A stretch of DNA of 50,909 bases from an uncultured Rhodospirillaceae bacterium (GCA_903901915.1 CAIUSV010000003.1:1-50909); one strand, 5' to 3'; counted from the first letter of the stretch, positions 18,768 through 30,070 are shown. Numbers and translations are program-made. Notes: a model not told the origin generated them from the letters alone.

Positions 18768-19277
18768 TCACCGTGGCCCGGGAATATGTCGTCCAAGCCG
18801 GGCCAGCGCCTCGCGCAGTTCGGGGTCTTCAACCTCGGCCAGACGGGCCTCGCGGGCCGGATCAGCGGCGACGGTGCCGGCGCCGGGAGGCGGAAGCGGC
18901 CGCCGGGGGGGCTCGGGCAGGGGGCCTTGCTGCAGCCGCAGCTTCGCCACCGCCGCCCAGCCGAAATAGCCGTTGATGCGCTCCAGGATCAATGGTTCGA
19001 GATGCTGCACTTCCAGCGCGAACGCGCCGGAATCGACCTTGACCATCAGGGTGCCGCCGGTGCGTTCCTTGGGTGGGAACTTGATGCGCAGCGGCAAGGT
19101 ATGGGTGGCGACCGCCGAGCCGACAATGGCCGGCCAGTCCACCACCAGGGCGCCACCGGCAAAGCCGTGACGGCCGAATACCGGCCGCGTCACCCGATCG
19201 CTGGCCACGGCGACGGCAACCATGCCATAGCCGCGGCGATCGTCCTGGGGCTTGGTCGGGGGTGTTCGAATGGTCAT
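18768..19277 (-). CDS. DUF721 (DciA-like) protein
   Basis: A 169-residue basic protein with the DUF721 layout: a start region with W-P-A-I-V-G, then L-P-L-R-I-K-F-P, G-G-T-L-M-V-K-V-D-S-G-A-F-A-L-E-V-Q-H-L-E-P-L-I-L-E-R-I-N as separate strands and helices, and a Pro-rich and charged tail. DUF721 proteins include DciA, which recruits the replicative helicase in bacteria lacking DnaC. That role here is by family. It is divergent from mutY with a 44-base gap. In many alphaproteobacteria this gene is next to dsbA-smc; here the atp operon separates them. Confidence 0.8.
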   Translation of the reverse strand: MTIRTPPTKPQDDRRGYGMVAVAVASDRVTRPVFGRHGFAGGALVVDWPAIVGSAVATHTLPLRIKFPPKERTGGTLMVKVDSGAFALEVQHLEPLILERINGYFGWAAVAKLRLQQGPLPEPPRRPLPPPGAGTVAADPAREARLAEVEDPELREALARLGRHIPGPR

Positions 19278-19321
19278 GATCGACCATACCGCAGCCGGCG
19301 AATTTGCACTATCCTCGCGCC

Positions 19322-20389
19322 ATGGAACCCGCCGATCTCGTCCTTCGCCTGCTCGCCTGGTACGACCGCGCCCGGCGTGCGCTGCCCTGGCGCGCCCTTC
19401 CGGGCGAAGTTGCCGATCCCTATCGCGTCTGGCTGTCCGAGGTCATGCTGCAGCAGACCACGGTGGCGGCGGTAGTGCCCTATTTCCAGGCGTTTATCGC
19501 GCGGTGGCCCACGGTGGCGGCGCTGGCCGCCGCGCCGGTGGACGAGGTGATGGCTCAGTGGGCGGGGTTGGGCTACTACGCCCGCGCCCGCAATCTGCAC
19601 CAGTGCGCGCGCACCGTGGCACAATGGCGCCAGGGATGTTTTCCCGATGACATGGGGGCGCTGCGACAACTGCCCGGCATCGGCGACTACACCGCCGCCG
19701 CCATCGCCGCCATTGCCTTTGGCCGCCGGGCGGTGGTCGTGGACGGTAATGTCGAACGGGTGATGGCGCGTTTGTTCGCGGTGACCGATCCGCTGCCCAA
19801 GGTCAAGCCCCGGCTCAAGGAGCTGGCGGCGACATTGACGCCGGCTGAACGGCCCGGCGACTATGCCCAGGCGGTAATGGACCTGGGCGCCACCATCTGT
19901 ACCCCCAAGAGTCCGGCTTGTGGCATCTGCCCATGGATGGAAGGCTGCCGGGGGCGCGCCGCCGGCATCGCCGCCGGGCTGCCGGCAAAGGTGGCCAAGG
20001 CCGAGCGGCCGATCCGGCGCGGCATCGCCTTCTGGACGCTGGCCCGCGATGGGGCCGTGTTACTGCGGCGCCGGCCGCCGCAAGGGCTGCTGGGCGGGAT
20101 GATGGAGGTCCCTTCGACCCCATGGCGATCCGAGGGTTGGACCCTGGAGACCGCCGCCGCCGAGGCGCCGGTGGCCGCCGCCGCCCTGGCGGGCGACTGG
20201 CGCCTGTTGCCCGGCGTGGTGCGCCACACCTTCACCCATTTTCATTTGGAGCTGGCGGTGGCCACCGGGCGCTCGAATGCGGCCAATGCCGCGCGCGGGC
20301 TGTGGTGCCCGCTCGACCGCCTTGCCCAACAGGCGTTGCCGACGGTGATGCGCAAGGTGGTCAGTCACGCCCTGGCCAAGGCCTATTGA
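19322..20389 (+). CDS. mutY: A/G-specific adenine DNA glycosylase MutY
   Basis: MutY removes adenine mispaired with 8-oxoguanine. The 355-residue protein has the N-terminal helix with L-P-W-R and catalytic Glu in V-W-L-S-E-V-M-L-Q-Q-T (about 40), the helix-hairpin-helix L-P-G-I-G-D-Y-T followed by catalytic Asp in V-V-V-D-G-N-V, a 4Fe-4S cluster with Cys spacing C-X6-C-X2-C-X5-C, and a C-terminal NUDIX-like domain recognising 8-oxoG. I use ATG 19322; the upstream in-frame TTG at 19304 is less likely. Confidence 0.96.
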   Translation: MEPADLVLRLLAWYDRARRALPWRALPGEVADPYRVWLSEVMLQQTTVAAVVPYFQAFIARWPTVAALAAAPVDEVMAQWAGLGYYARARNLHQCARTVAQWRQGCFPDDMGALRQLPGIGDYTAAAIAAIAFGRRAVVVDGNVERVMARLFAVTDPLPKVKPRLKELAATLTPAERPGDYAQAVMDLGATICTPKSPACGICPWMEGCRGRAAGIAAGLPAKVAKAERPIRRGIAFWTLARDGAVLLRRRPPQGLLGGMMEVPSTPWRSEGWTLETAAAEAPVAAAALAGDWRLLPGVVRHTFTHFHLELAVATGRSNAANAARGLWCPLDRLAQQALPTVMRKVVSHALAKAY

Positions 20390-20400
20390 ACGGAGTTCCC

Positions 20401-21006
20401 ATGCGAAGCATTGCACTCGCCGCCGCCCTGACGCTGCTATTGGCCGCTGCCGCCGAGGCCCAGACCGGCGGCAAGGCTCAACCGGCGGCCAAGCCCGATC
20501 CCACCGAACGTCTAATCCTGACGCCGCCCGCCGGTTGGCAGGCCGGTGGCACCAGCAGCAGCCAGACCAACCTGACCAATCACCTGTTTCCCGCGGGACA
20601 GACCGCCGAGAACTGGACCGAAATGCTGTCGATCCAGATCCTGGCCGATCCCCGCGCCGATCCCCGCGACCACATCCAGCGCATCGTCGAGGCTAGCCGC
20701 ACCAATTGCGATGCCGCCGGTCCCAGTCCGGTGACCGAGGGGCTGGCCAACGGCTATCCGGTAGCGACGGTGACGGTGACCTGTACCAAGGGGCGCCAGA
20801 GCGGCATGGGTGGGCTGGTGGCGGTCAAGGCCATCCGCGGCGGCGCCGCGCTTTACGTCATCGAGCGGGTGTGGCGCGGCCCACCGTTCGAGCGCAACGA
20901 AGTGGTGCCGGTGCCGACCAATACGCTGCACGAATGGTCGGCGTTCCTGCGCGCGGTTTCGGTGTGCGACGCCGCCGATCCGGCCCGCCATCCCTGCCCG
21001 AAGTAG
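20401..21006 (+). CDS. Secreted protein of unknown function
   Basis: A 201-residue protein with a clear signal peptide (about residues 1-21, cleavage near A-E-A-Q). The mature part is a mixed alpha/beta domain with D-P-T-E-R-L-I-L-T-P-P-A-G-W, a W-T-E-M-L-S-I-Q-I segment, and a late E-R-V-W-R-G-P-P-F segment, with Cys in pairs near 101 and 134, which may be disulfide linked. I do not recognise a family. The start is 11 bases after mutY, with GGAG upstream, so it may share its transcript. Confidence 0.8.
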   Translation: MRSIALAAALTLLLAAAAEAQTGGKAQPAAKPDPTERLILTPPAGWQAGGTSSSQTNLTNHLFPAGQTAENWTEMLSIQILADPRADPRDHIQRIVEASRTNCDAAGPSPVTEGLANGYPVATVTVTCTKGRQSGMGGLVAVKAIRGGAALYVIERVWRGPPFERNEVVPVPTNTLHEWSAFLRAVSVCDAADPARHPCPK

Positions 21007-21012
21007 ACCCGG

Positions 21013-21339
21013 CTATTTGCACACGGTGACGCCGTCGGCATCCAGGCAGATGATCTTGCGGTCGCCCAGCTTGGCCACCGACATGCCCTCCGAGCGGATG
21101 ATCACCAGCTTCTCGCTGCCGATCCGGCCGAAGGTGTTGCCTTGGGAATCGCGGGTCAACACCACGGTTTCGCCGGCGATCTTGCCGAAGCGGCTGCCGT
21201 TCGGCCCCTGGAAGATGATGGTTTCGATGCCGTCGGAACAGCGGGCCCCGCCGCCGTGGGCAATGCAGGCGCCGGCGGCCATGGCCGTGGCCGGCGCGGC
21301 GGCGATCAGGGCGGCGGCGATAACCAGGGCGAGGCGCAT
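21013..21339 (-). CDS. Small secreted protein of unknown function
   Basis: A 108-residue exported protein: signal peptide (1-21, cleavage near A-M-A-A), then short repeated beta-like units (F-G-K-I-A-G-E, F-G-R-I-G-S-E, A-K-L-G-D-R) at intervals of about 17-18 residues. Four Cys (in A-C-I, R-C-S, I-C-L, V-C-K) may make two disulfides. ATG 21339 has GGAG 7 bases upstream; a long in-frame extension upstream is rejected because it overlaps ccrM. It is 6 bases from the convergent neighbour and 10 from ccrM, so it may follow ccrM on one transcript. Confidence 0.75.
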   Translation of the reverse strand: MRLALVIAAALIAAAPATAMAAGACIAHGGGARCSDGIETIIFQGPNGSRFGKIAGETVVLTRDSQGNTFGRIGSEKLVIIRSEGMSVAKLGDRKIICLDADGVTVCK

Positions 21340-21349
21340 GACGCTCTCC

Positions 21350-22498
<1,149 letters not shown>

Positions 22499-22527
22499 AT
22501 TCCCACAGGTTGTGGATAAGTGTGGGG

Positions 22528-23133
22528 CTAGAGCGGCATATATTGCGCCACCGGCGCGAACGAGCGGCGGTGATGGGGGGTTGGGCCCAGTCGTCGGAGG
22601 GCGTCGAGATGCTCGGCGGTGCCGTAGCCGGCATTGCGCTCCCAGCCGAAGCCGGGGTGGGCCAGTGCCAGATCCGCCATCAGCCGGTCGCGTCTGACCT
22701 TGGCCACCACCGAGGCGGCGGCGATGGACAGCGACTTGCCATCACCGCCGACGACGCAGCGCACCGGACAGGGCAAGCGGGGCGGACGGTTGCCGTCGAC
22801 CAGGGCGTGATCGGCGGCGCGTCCCAGGGCGTCATAGGCGCGGCGCATGGCCAGCAGGGTGGCTTGCAGGATGTTGATGCGGTCGATTTCGGCAACATCG
22901 GCCTCGCCGAAGCCGATGACGGCGGTCTCGGGCAGCAGCGCCGCCAGGTCCTCGCGCAGCCGCTTCGACAGCTTCTTGGAATCGTCCAGGCGCCGCAACA
23001 GCGCCGCCGGCAGGCGGGCGACATCCAGGATCACGGCGGCGGCCACCACCGGTCCGGCCAGCGGCCCGCGGCCGACCTCGTCGATGCCGACGACGACGCC
23101 GCCCAGCTCAGATTCCAGAGCCAGGTCCGGCAT
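22528..23133 (-). CDS. rnhB: Ribonuclease HII
   Basis: RNase HII cleaves RNA in RNA-DNA hybrids and removes single ribonucleotides. The 201-residue protein has the [16 protein letters not shown] block with catalytic Asp-Glu, the second Asp in H-A-L-V-D-G-N, and [14 protein letters not shown]-x-R-D, plus the family ending N-A-G-Y-G-T-x-E-H. ATG 23133 has GGAGG about 10 bases upstream; ATG 23142 is nearly on top of that site. It overlaps the upstream antiporter gene by 26 bases. Confidence 0.95.
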   Translation of the reverse strand: MPDLALESELGGVVVGIDEVGRGPLAGPVVAAAVILDVARLPAALLRRLDDSKKLSKRLREDLAALLPETAVIGFGEADVAEIDRINILQATLLAMRRAYDALGRAADHALVDGNRPPRLPCPVRCVVGGDGKSLSIAAASVVAKVRRDRLMADLALAHPGFGWERNAGYGTAEHLDALRRLGPTPHHRRSFAPVAQYMPL

Positions 23134-24412
23134 GGATGTCATCCCTCCACGATTGCCGCCGCACCAGCCGCCGGGTGCGGCGCGCGGCGCGAGCCACCAG
23201 CAGGGCTTCGTCGCCGTACAGGCGACCGATCAGCTCGCGGAACGAGCCGACATGCACGGCGGCGACCCGGTGCATGCGCCGCATGGTAAAAAGCCAGAAC
23301 GGCGACAATACCAGCGACAGCACCGCCACCGCCACCACCAGCTTGGTCTCGGACGCGGTGATCAGCCGCCCGGCCTTGGCGGTCTCGGCCAGCAGGAACG
23401 AGAACTCGCCCACCTGCGCCAGGGCGACGCCGGCCAGGAAGGCGCTGGGCCAGTCCTGACGCGCCAGCCGCAGCGCCGCCACGTTCAGCGCGGTCTTGAA
23501 CAGCGTCACCATGGCCAGCAGAGTCACGACCGTACCGAGATTGCGCCAGATGAAGCGGAAATCCAGCAGCAAGCCGATGGACAGGAAGAACACCATCAAC
23601 AGCACGCTTTGCACCGGCTGCGAACGTTTCAGCAGGGTATCGCGTTGGGCGGAATTGCCCAGCACCACTCCGCCGAGAAAGGCGCCATAGGCCGGTGACA
23701 GGTCGAGCATGCCGGAAAGCGCCGCGGCGCCGAAGCACCAGGCCAGCGCCACCAGGGTGGACAGGTCGGCGTCGTTGATCAGCCGCGATGTCAGCGGCAG
23801 GCTGATCTTGCGCCGGGACAGCTGCCAGAACAGCAGGGCGAGCAGCAGCACCGACAGCACCACCTTGGCGGCGTCCATGGGTTCCACCGTGCGGGTTTCC
23901 ATGGCTTCCAGCACCAGCAGCATCGGCACCACCGCCATGTCCTGGGCGATCAGGATGCCGACCGTGGTTCGTCCGACCTTGGTGTCGAGTTCGTCCGAGC
24001 CCTCTAGAACCTTGATCACCACCGCCGTCGACGAGATGGCGACGGCGCAGCCCAGCACCACCGCCAGCCCCAGGCTCCAGCCCAGCCCATGACGCAGCAG
24101 CAGTGCGGTGCCGACGCTGCCGGCGATCTGCAGCACGGTGGCGAACACCGCGATTTTCCATTCCGCCAGGAAGCTTTTCAGTTCCAGCTTCATGCCGACC
24201 ACGAACAGCAGCATCAACACCCCGAATTCGGCCAGGGTGTCGATGGCATCGCGGTTGGTGACCAGGGCGAAGCCTCCGGGGCCCAGCACCACCCCGGCCA
24301 GGATGTAGCCGACGATGGCGGGCTGGCGCAGTCGCGTCATCAGTCCGCCGCACAGCACCGCCGCCAGGGCGACGATGGCGGCGGCGGTCAGTTCGGGGTG
24401 GTGGATTTCCAT
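23108..24412 (-). CDS. CPA2 monovalent cation:proton antiporter, KefB/RosB type
   Basis: A 434-residue membrane protein with about 12 hydrophobic helices. Family marks are [29 protein letters not shown], the [10 protein letters not shown] segment and the [13 protein letters not shown] motif. It ends with a short Arg-rich cytoplasmic tail (A-R-A-A-R-R-T-R-R) instead of the TrkA-N/RCK domain seen in KefB and KefC. Exchange of K+ or Na+ for H+ is by family; the ion is unknown. The start is ATG 24412. Confidence 0.85.
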   Translation of the reverse strand: MEIHHPELTAAAIVALAAVLCGGLMTRLRQPAIVGYILAGVVLGPGGFALVTNRDAIDTLAEFGVLMLLFVVGMKLELKSFLAEWKIAVFATVLQIAGSVGTALLLRHGLGWSLGLAVVLGCAVAISSTAVVIKVLEGSDELDTKVGRTTVGILIAQDMAVVPMLLVLEAMETRTVEPMDAAKVVLSVLLLALLFWQLSRRKISLPLTSRLINDADLSTLVALAWCFGAAALSGMLDLSPAYGAFLGGVVLGNSAQRDTLLKRSQPVQSVLLMVFFLSIGLLLDFRFIWRNLGTVVTLLAMVTLFKTALNVAALRLARQDWPSAFLAGVALAQVGEFSFLLAETAKAGRLITASETKLVVAVAVLSLVLSPFWLFTMRRMHRVAAVHVGSFRELIGRLYGDEALLVARAARRTRRLVRRQSWRDDIHAGPGSGI

Positions 24413-24479
24413 GAACGGTCTTTTAGCATGTCGGGGATCACCGGTCTAAATCCCGGTTGTGGCGACAGTGTGGCGCGCG

Positions 24480-26948
24480 CTACTCCACCCCCGGCAGGGT
24501 GAAGGAGAAACTCGATCCCTGGCCGGAAGCGGACTCCACCCAGATGCGGCCGCCGTGGTGTTCGACGATCTTCTTGCAGATCGACAGGCCGATGCCGGTG
24601 CCTTCGTAGTCGCCACGCTTGTGCAGGCGCTGGAAGATCAGAAAGATGCGCTCGAAATACTGGGGATCGATGCCGATGCCGTTGTCGCGGACGGTGACGG
24701 TCCACATCCTGCCGTGGCGCTCGGCGGCCAGGGTGATGACCGGCGAGCGGTCGGCGGCGCGATATTTGACGGCGTTGCCGATGACGTTCTGGAACAATCG
24801 CGTCAGTTCCTCGGCATCGCCGAGTACGGTGGGAAGGATGTCGGGCGGAATGACGATCTCGGCGCCGGCCTCGACGATCTTGGGCGCCAGCGAGCGGATG
24901 GCGCGCTCGACCGCCAGGCCCAGCGGCACCGGCAGCATCGGGCGGGTGATGCGGCCGATGCGAGAGTATTCCAGCAGGTCGAGCACCAGGCTGTCCATGC
25001 GGGTGGCGCCATCCTTGGCGAAGGCGATGAACTCGCGCGCCTCGTCGTCGAGTTTGTCGGCATAGCGCCGCTCCAGCAGGCCGACATAGGAACTGACCAT
25101 GCGCAACGGTTCGCGCAGGTCATGGCTGGCGACATAGGCGAACTGTTCCAGTTCGGTGTTGGAACGGGCCAGTTCCTCGGCCTTGTCGCGCAACGCCTGC
25201 TCGGCGCGGCGCTGTTCGGTGATGTCCTTGATGGTGCCGACCATGCGGGTCACCGCCCCGGAGGCGTCGCGTTCGATCTTGCCCAGGCCGGCAACCCATC
25301 GCTCGGCGCCATCGCTGGGGCGGACGATAAGATAATCGGTATTGAAATCGTGGGCGCCGCTGCGGATCTCGGCGATATAGCGGGTCATCTCGGCGCGCAT
25401 GGACGGCGCCACCAGGGCAAGCCAGCCGGCGCCGGTGCGATCATGGGAGTCGTCGATGCCGAAGATGGTGTCGAGGATGGCCGAACTGGTCCAGCGATCG
25501 GAGGGAATATCATAGACGTAATAGCCCAGATTGGCGACGCTCTGGACCTCCAGCAGCAGCGCCCGGCTTTCCGCCATGGCGGTTTCTGCCCGCTTCTTGT
25601 CGGTGATGTCCTGGGTGGTCCCCAGAATCTCCACCGGCTGGCCGGTGGGCGAGAACGTCACCTCGGCGCGCAGCGCCACCCATTTGACCGCGCCATCGAC
25701 CATCAGGCGGTATTCGACGTCGAGCGGATGGCCGGCGATGGCGTGTTCCATCGCCGCCATCGCCTTGTCGCGGTCGTCGGGGTGGATGCGGTCGCCGATG
25801 GCGGCGGAATCGAGCGGCCGACCGGGCTCCCAGCCGAAAATGCGATAGGTTTCGTCCGACCAGCGCCGCCGCCGCTCGGGCAGTTCCATCTGCCAGCTGC
25901 CGATATGGGCAACCGCCTGGGCACGGTTCAGGGTGGCTTCGCTCTCCTTCAGTCGGGTCCGGGTTTCGGCTTCGGTGTGGTAGCGCGACAACAGCAGAAT
26001 GAAGGCGGTGGTCAGCAACAGGGCTCCGATACCCACCACCATCGCCATGCGGTTGGTCTGCTGTCGCCACGGCTCCAGCACGGTGTCCACCGGCACCGCG
26101 GTCAGGACGACCAGACCATAGCGTTCCAGCCGGGTGAAGCTGGCGACGCGACGGATGTCGTCGAACGGCGGGAGCGTCAGCGCCGTGGTCGAGGCGCTAT
26201 TCCCGGCCATGGCGGGAAAGGCACGGCCGAGGTCCATGGTGGCGCCCGAGGTTCCTTCCTTGTCCGGATAGCGGGCCAGGATGGTGTTGTCGTCGCGGAG
26301 CAGTACGACGACGCCCTCTTCGCCGGGGATCATGGTGGCGAAGTGCTCATGGATCGTCCGAGGGTCGATATTGGCGCCGACAAGGCCGGCGAACGAGCCA
26401 TCGGGCAGGGTCAGCCGCCGGCTGAGGATGAGTGACGGCCGTCCGATCACCCGTCCGACGACGGGATCGCTGAGATAGGGATTGTCGCCGCCGGCGTCGC
26501 GCTGCCACTGAAAATAGCGGCGGTCGGCGATGGGGACGGGAACCAGCGGAAACGATTGGGCATGCAGCCGAATCAAGCCCTGGGAATCCGCCATGAACAT
26601 GGTGGTGACCGCCGACAGGGCCTCGCCCATGTCACGCAGCCTGCGCCAGGATTCCGCGTCGGCGGACAGCCGCTCCCAGTCCGGAAGCGCCCGGTACAGC
26701 GGGCGTGTCGCCTTGACGGCGGTATCGGCGCCCTCGATCACCCGCAGCACATGCTCGGCGGTCATGGCGGTGGCGGACTGGATGCGGATTTCCGCCCGCC
26801 GCAGCTCCTCCTCGCGCTCGTGGAAGGCGTCGGCGACCACCCAGACGGCACCGGCCACCGTCGCCACCGCCCACACCACCAGCGGCCACCATCTGCGCAG
26901 GATGGTGGCCGGGGGGGGTGGATATGACGCGGTGCGGGTGGCGGTCAC
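24480..26948 (-). CDS. Large membrane histidine kinase with extracytoplasmic sensor and two PAS domains
   Basis: An 822-residue kinase. Transmembrane helices at about 20-41 and 301-321 flank a 260-residue periplasmic domain (double-Cache like, with D-R-R-Y-F-Q-W-Q and I-G-R-P-S-L-I-L-S-R motifs typical of those folds). Two PAS/PAC domains follow (about 335-452 and 460-582), then HisKA with F-A-Y-V-A-S-H-D-L-R-E-P-L (His about 609) and HATPase_c ending E-G-T-G-I-G-L-S-I-C-K-K-I-V. GTG 26948 is chosen for its GGGAGAAGG ribosome site; a 38-residue extension would run into argG. No receiver is adjacent. It is 37 bases after argG and may be read through from it. Confidence 0.88.
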   Translation of the reverse strand: MTATRTASYPPPPATILRRWWPLVVWAVATVAGAVWVVADAFHEREEELRRAEIRIQSATAMTAEHVLRVIEGADTAVKATRPLYRALPDWERLSADAESWRRLRDMGEALSAVTTMFMADSQGLIRLHAQSFPLVPVPIADRRYFQWQRDAGGDNPYLSDPVVGRVIGRPSLILSRRLTLPDGSFAGLVGANIDPRTIHEHFATMIPGEEGVVVLLRDDNTILARYPDKEGTSGATMDLGRAFPAMAGNSASTTALTLPPFDDIRRVASFTRLERYGLVVLTAVPVDTVLEPWRQQTNRMAMVVGIGALLLTTAFILLLSRYHTEAETRTRLKESEATLNRAQAVAHIGSWQMELPERRRRWSDETYRIFGWEPGRPLDSAAIGDRIHPDDRDKAMAAMEHAIAGHPLDVEYRLMVDGAVKWVALRAEVTFSPTGQPVEILGTTQDITDKKRAETAMAESRALLLEVQSVANLGYYVYDIPSDRWTSSAILDTIFGIDDSHDRTGAGWLALVAPSMRAEMTRYIAEIRSGAHDFNTDYLIVRPSDGAERWVAGLGKIERDASGAVTRMVGTIKDITEQRRAEQALRDKAEELARSNTELEQFAYVASHDLREPLRMVSSYVGLLERRYADKLDDEAREFIAFAKDGATRMDSLVLDLLEYSRIGRITRPMLPVPLGLAVERAIRSLAPKIVEAGAEIVIPPDILPTVLGDAEELTRLFQNVIGNAVKYRAADRSPVITLAAERHGRMWTVTVRDNGIGIDPQYFERIFLIFQRLHKRGDYEGTGIGLSICKKIVEHHGGRIWVESASGQGSSFSFTLPGVE

Positions 26949-26985
26949 CGCCTTCTCCCTGCGGAGCGGTTCCGTGTTTGACGTA

Positions 26986-28200
26986 TCAGCCGCGCGCCAT
27001 CTTGGCCAGGCGCATGCGCAACGCGTTGAGCTTGATGAAGCCCTGCGCGTCGCGCTGGTCATAGACCGAGTCCTGCTCGAAGGTGACGTAGTCGAGGCGA
27101 TACAGCGAACGCGGCGACTTGCGCCCGACCACGGTGACGTTGCCCTTGTAGAGCTTGAGCCGCACCGTGCCGGTGACGTTTTCGCTGACCTTGTCGATCA
27201 TGGTCTGGATGGCGATGCGCTCGGGGCTGAACCAGAAGCCGTTGTAGATCAGCTCGGCATAGCGCGGCATCAGCTCGTCCTTGAGGTGGCCTTCACCGCG
27301 ATCCAGCGTCAGGCTTTCCATGGCGCGATGGGCGACGTGCAGGACGGTGCCGCCGGGGGTCTCGTAGACGCCGCGGCTTTTCATGCCGACGAAGCGGTTT
27401 TCCACCAGATCAAGCCGGCCGATGCCGTTGGCTCCGCCCAGCTGGTTCAGCCGGGTCAACAGCGTCGCCGGCGACAGGCGCTCGCCGTCGATGGCCACGG
27501 CATCGCCCTTCTCGAACTCGATCTCGATATAGGTGGGGGTGTCGGGGGCCTTTTCCGGGCTGCACGAGCGGGTGAACATATCCTCGTTGGGCTGGACCCA
27601 CGGATCCTCCAGCGCCTTGCCCTCGTAGGAGATGTGCAGCAGGTTGGCGTCGGTGGAATAAGGCGCCTCGCCGCGCTTGTCCTTGGCGATGGGAATCTGG
27701 TGCTTCTCGGCGAAGTCGAGCAGCGCGGTGCGCGAATTCAGGTTCCACAGCCGCCACGGCGCGATCACCTTGATGTCGGGCTTCAGCGCGTAGTAGCCCA
27801 TCTCGAAGCGGACCTGATCGTTGCCCTTGCCGGTGGCGCCGTGGGAGACGGCGTCGGCGCCGACCAGATTGGCGATCTCGATCTGGCGCTTCGAGATCAG
27901 CGGCCGGGCGATGGAGGTGCCCAGCAGGTAGACGCCCTCGTACAGCGCGTTGGCGCGGAACATGGGGAAGACGAAGTCGCGGACGAATTCCTCGCGCAGG
28001 TCGTCGATGAAGATGTTCTCGTCCTTGATGCCCATCAGCTGGGCTTTCTTGCGGGCGGGTTCCAACTCCTCGCCCTGGCCGAGATCGGCGGTGAAGGTCA
28101 CCACTTCGCACGCGTACTGGTCCTGGAGCCAGCGCAGGATGATCGAGGTATCGAGGCCGCCCGAATAGGCCAGCACCACCTTCTTGACTTCGCCCTTCAT
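26986..28200 (-). CDS. argG: Argininosuccinate synthase
   Basis: ArgG joins citrulline and aspartate with ATP to give argininosuccinate in arginine synthesis. The 404-residue protein has the N-terminal PP-loop A-Y-S-G-G-L-D-T-S (about 11-19), the F-T-A-D-L-G-Q-G motif, the [15 protein letters not shown] block (about 120-134) and other family segments. The ATG at 28200 has a GGAAAGG site about 8 bases upstream. The 38-base gap to the following kinase gene is short. Confidence 0.98.
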   Translation of the reverse strand: MKGEVKKVVLAYSGGLDTSIILRWLQDQYACEVVTFTADLGQGEELEPARKKAQLMGIKDENIFIDDLREEFVRDFVFPMFRANALYEGVYLLGTSIARPLISKRQIEIANLVGADAVSHGATGKGNDQVRFEMGYYALKPDIKVIAPWRLWNLNSRTALLDFAEKHQIPIAKDKRGEAPYSTDANLLHISYEGKALEDPWVQPNEDMFTRSCSPEKAPDTPTYIEIEFEKGDAVAIDGERLSPATLLTRLNQLGGANGIGRLDLVENRFVGMKSRGVYETPGGTVLHVAHRAMESLTLDRGEGHLKDELMPRYAELIYNGFWFSPERIAIQTMIDKVSENVTGTVRLKLYKGNVTVVGRKSPRSLYRLDYVTFEQDSVYDQRDAQGFIKLNALRMRLAKMARG

Positions 28201-28325
28201 GGCAACGCCTTTCCGTGATGGGGGGGAGAATTGGCGGCGCAGTATAGGCCAAGCGTCGGCGGGGGCAAGCGTGATACACTCATACCCCCTTCCCTATGCG
28301 TCGCAACCGAGTCACTCTTCAGGTC

Positions 28326-28940
28326 ATGAACGACGATCATTTCCATCTGCGCGAGGCTGCGGCGCGGGCCGAGCGGCTGTTCAAGGTCACCGGGGCGACG
28401 GCGGGCGGCGATTCCGCCGTTTCGGTTCCCGACCTGGGCGAGCGGGTCGAGGCGGTGCGGCGCGGGCTGGGGTACTGGCTGTGGCGGCTGACCGGGCGAC
28501 GTCAGGCCAGGATGGAGCTTGGCGCCGCTGTTGGCGGCGGCGCCACGGCGCGGCTGGCGCGGACGGTGGACAATTACGCCCAGGACCTGGAACGATCGCG
28601 AGAACGCATCGAGGCGTTGGAGGCCAAGCTGGCGGAAAAGGACCGCACCGCCGAGCTGGTCGCCGCCGCCGAGGCGCGTGCCTTCGAGGCCCAAGCCAGG
28701 GCCAGCGAGGCCGAAACCGCCCTGGCTCAGGCCCGGTCGCGCATCGAGATCCAGAAGGAGGCGCTGGAGGTCACCAAGGCCACGGCCAAGGCCGGCAGCG
28801 GCGGCGCCGATCTCAAGTTCCGCGAGGTCAAACGGGCCTTCGCCCGCATGTACCATCCCGACAGCGTTTCCGACCCGGTCAAACAGCGGCTGTTCGCCGA
28901 ATTCTGGCCGGTGCTGGAACGGATCGACCGGGGGGAATAG
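28326..28940 (+). CDS. Coiled-coil protein with J-domain-like C-terminus, function unknown
   Basis: A 204-residue protein. An N-terminal charged helical part with V-R-R-G-L-G-Y-W-L-W-R-L-T-G is followed by a coiled coil rich in Ala/Glu/Arg (about 85-160). Its last 45 residues read K-F-R-E-V-K-R-A-F-A-R-M-Y-H-P-D, then a second helix with Q-R-L-F-A-E-F-W-P-V-L-E-R-I. This matches helix II, the HPD motif and helix III of a DnaJ-type J-domain, but without a clear helix I. It is therefore a possible partial J-domain that could touch DnaK. ATG 28296 is an alternative start. It is convergent with rlmN and the gap is only 9 bases. Confidence 0.7.
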   Translation: MNDDHFHLREAAARAERLFKVTGATAGGDSAVSVPDLGERVEAVRRGLGYWLWRLTGRRQARMELGAAVGGGATARLARTVDNYAQDLERSRERIEALEAKLAEKDRTAELVAAAEARAFEAQARASEAETALAQARSRIEIQKEALEVTKATAKAGSGGADLKFREVKRAFARMYHPDSVSDPVKQRLFAEFWPVLERIDRGE

Positions 28941-28949
28941 GGGTTTCCC

Positions 28950-30070
28950 TCACCCATGCTCGTCGGGGATGCCGGCGGCGGCGCGGGCCTTGGCCAGCGA
29001 GGCGCGTTCGCGCTGGCTTTCCGAACGCAGCTGGCCGCAGGCCGCCAGGATGTCGCGGCCGCGCGGCATGCGGATGGGGGCGGAATAGCCGGCATCCTGG
29101 AGAATATCGGAAAACGCCTTGACGGCGCGCGGCTCCGGGGTCTCGAACTCCGATCCCGGCCAGGCATTGAACGGGATCAGGTTGAACTTGGCCGGCAGTC
29201 CCTTGATCAGCTTCAGCAGGGCACGGGCGTCGGCGGCGGAATCGTTGACGCCCTTCAGCATGATGTACTCGAAGGTGATGCGCCGGGCGTTGGATGCGCC
29301 GGGATACTCGCGGCAGGCCCGGATCAGTTCGGCCAGCGGGTATTTCTTGTTGATGGGCATGATGCGGTCGCGGATCTCGTCGGTGACGGCGTGCAGGCTG
29401 ACGGCCAGATTGACCCCCAGCCGCTCGCCGCACAGCTTCATCATCGGCACCACCCCCGAGGTCGACAGGGTGATGCGCCGGCGCGAAATGCCGATGCCTT
29501 CGCCGTCCATGGCGATTTCCAGCGCGGTGGCGACGTTGTCGAAATTATAGAGCGGCTCGCCCATGCCCATGACGACGATGTTGGACAGCCGCCGGCCGCC
29601 GTCGTCGGGGGTCGGCCACTCGCCGTAGGCATCGCGGGCGACCATGAACTGGCCGACGATCTCGGCCGCCGACAGGTTGCGCACCAGCAACTGGGTGCCG
29701 GTGTGGCAGAAGCGGCAGGTCAGGGTGCAGCCCACCTGGGTCGAGATGCAGACGGCGCCGCGATCCTCGTCCATGTCGGGGATGAAGACGGTCTCGGCCT
29801 CGTTGCCGTCGTCGAATTTCAGCAGCCACTTGCGAGTGGTGTCTTCCGAGACCAGATCGCGTTCCACCCGGGGGCGGCGGACCACGTATTGCTCGGCCAG
29901 CCGGGCCTGCATGGTCTTGGAGATGGAGGTCATGGCGGCGAAGTCGGTTTCGCCGCGATTGTACATCCAGTGCCACAATTGCTTGGCGCGGAACGGCTTC
30001 TCGCCGATGGTCGCCATCTCGGCGGCCAGGTCGGCGCGCGACAGGCCGATCAGGTTTTTAAGGCCGTTGG

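Noticed and set aside
26949-27062. 38-residue N-terminal extension of the large kinase into argG
   Set aside because: The extension is a shadow of the argG C-terminus; the GTG at 26948 with its own ribosome site fits better.
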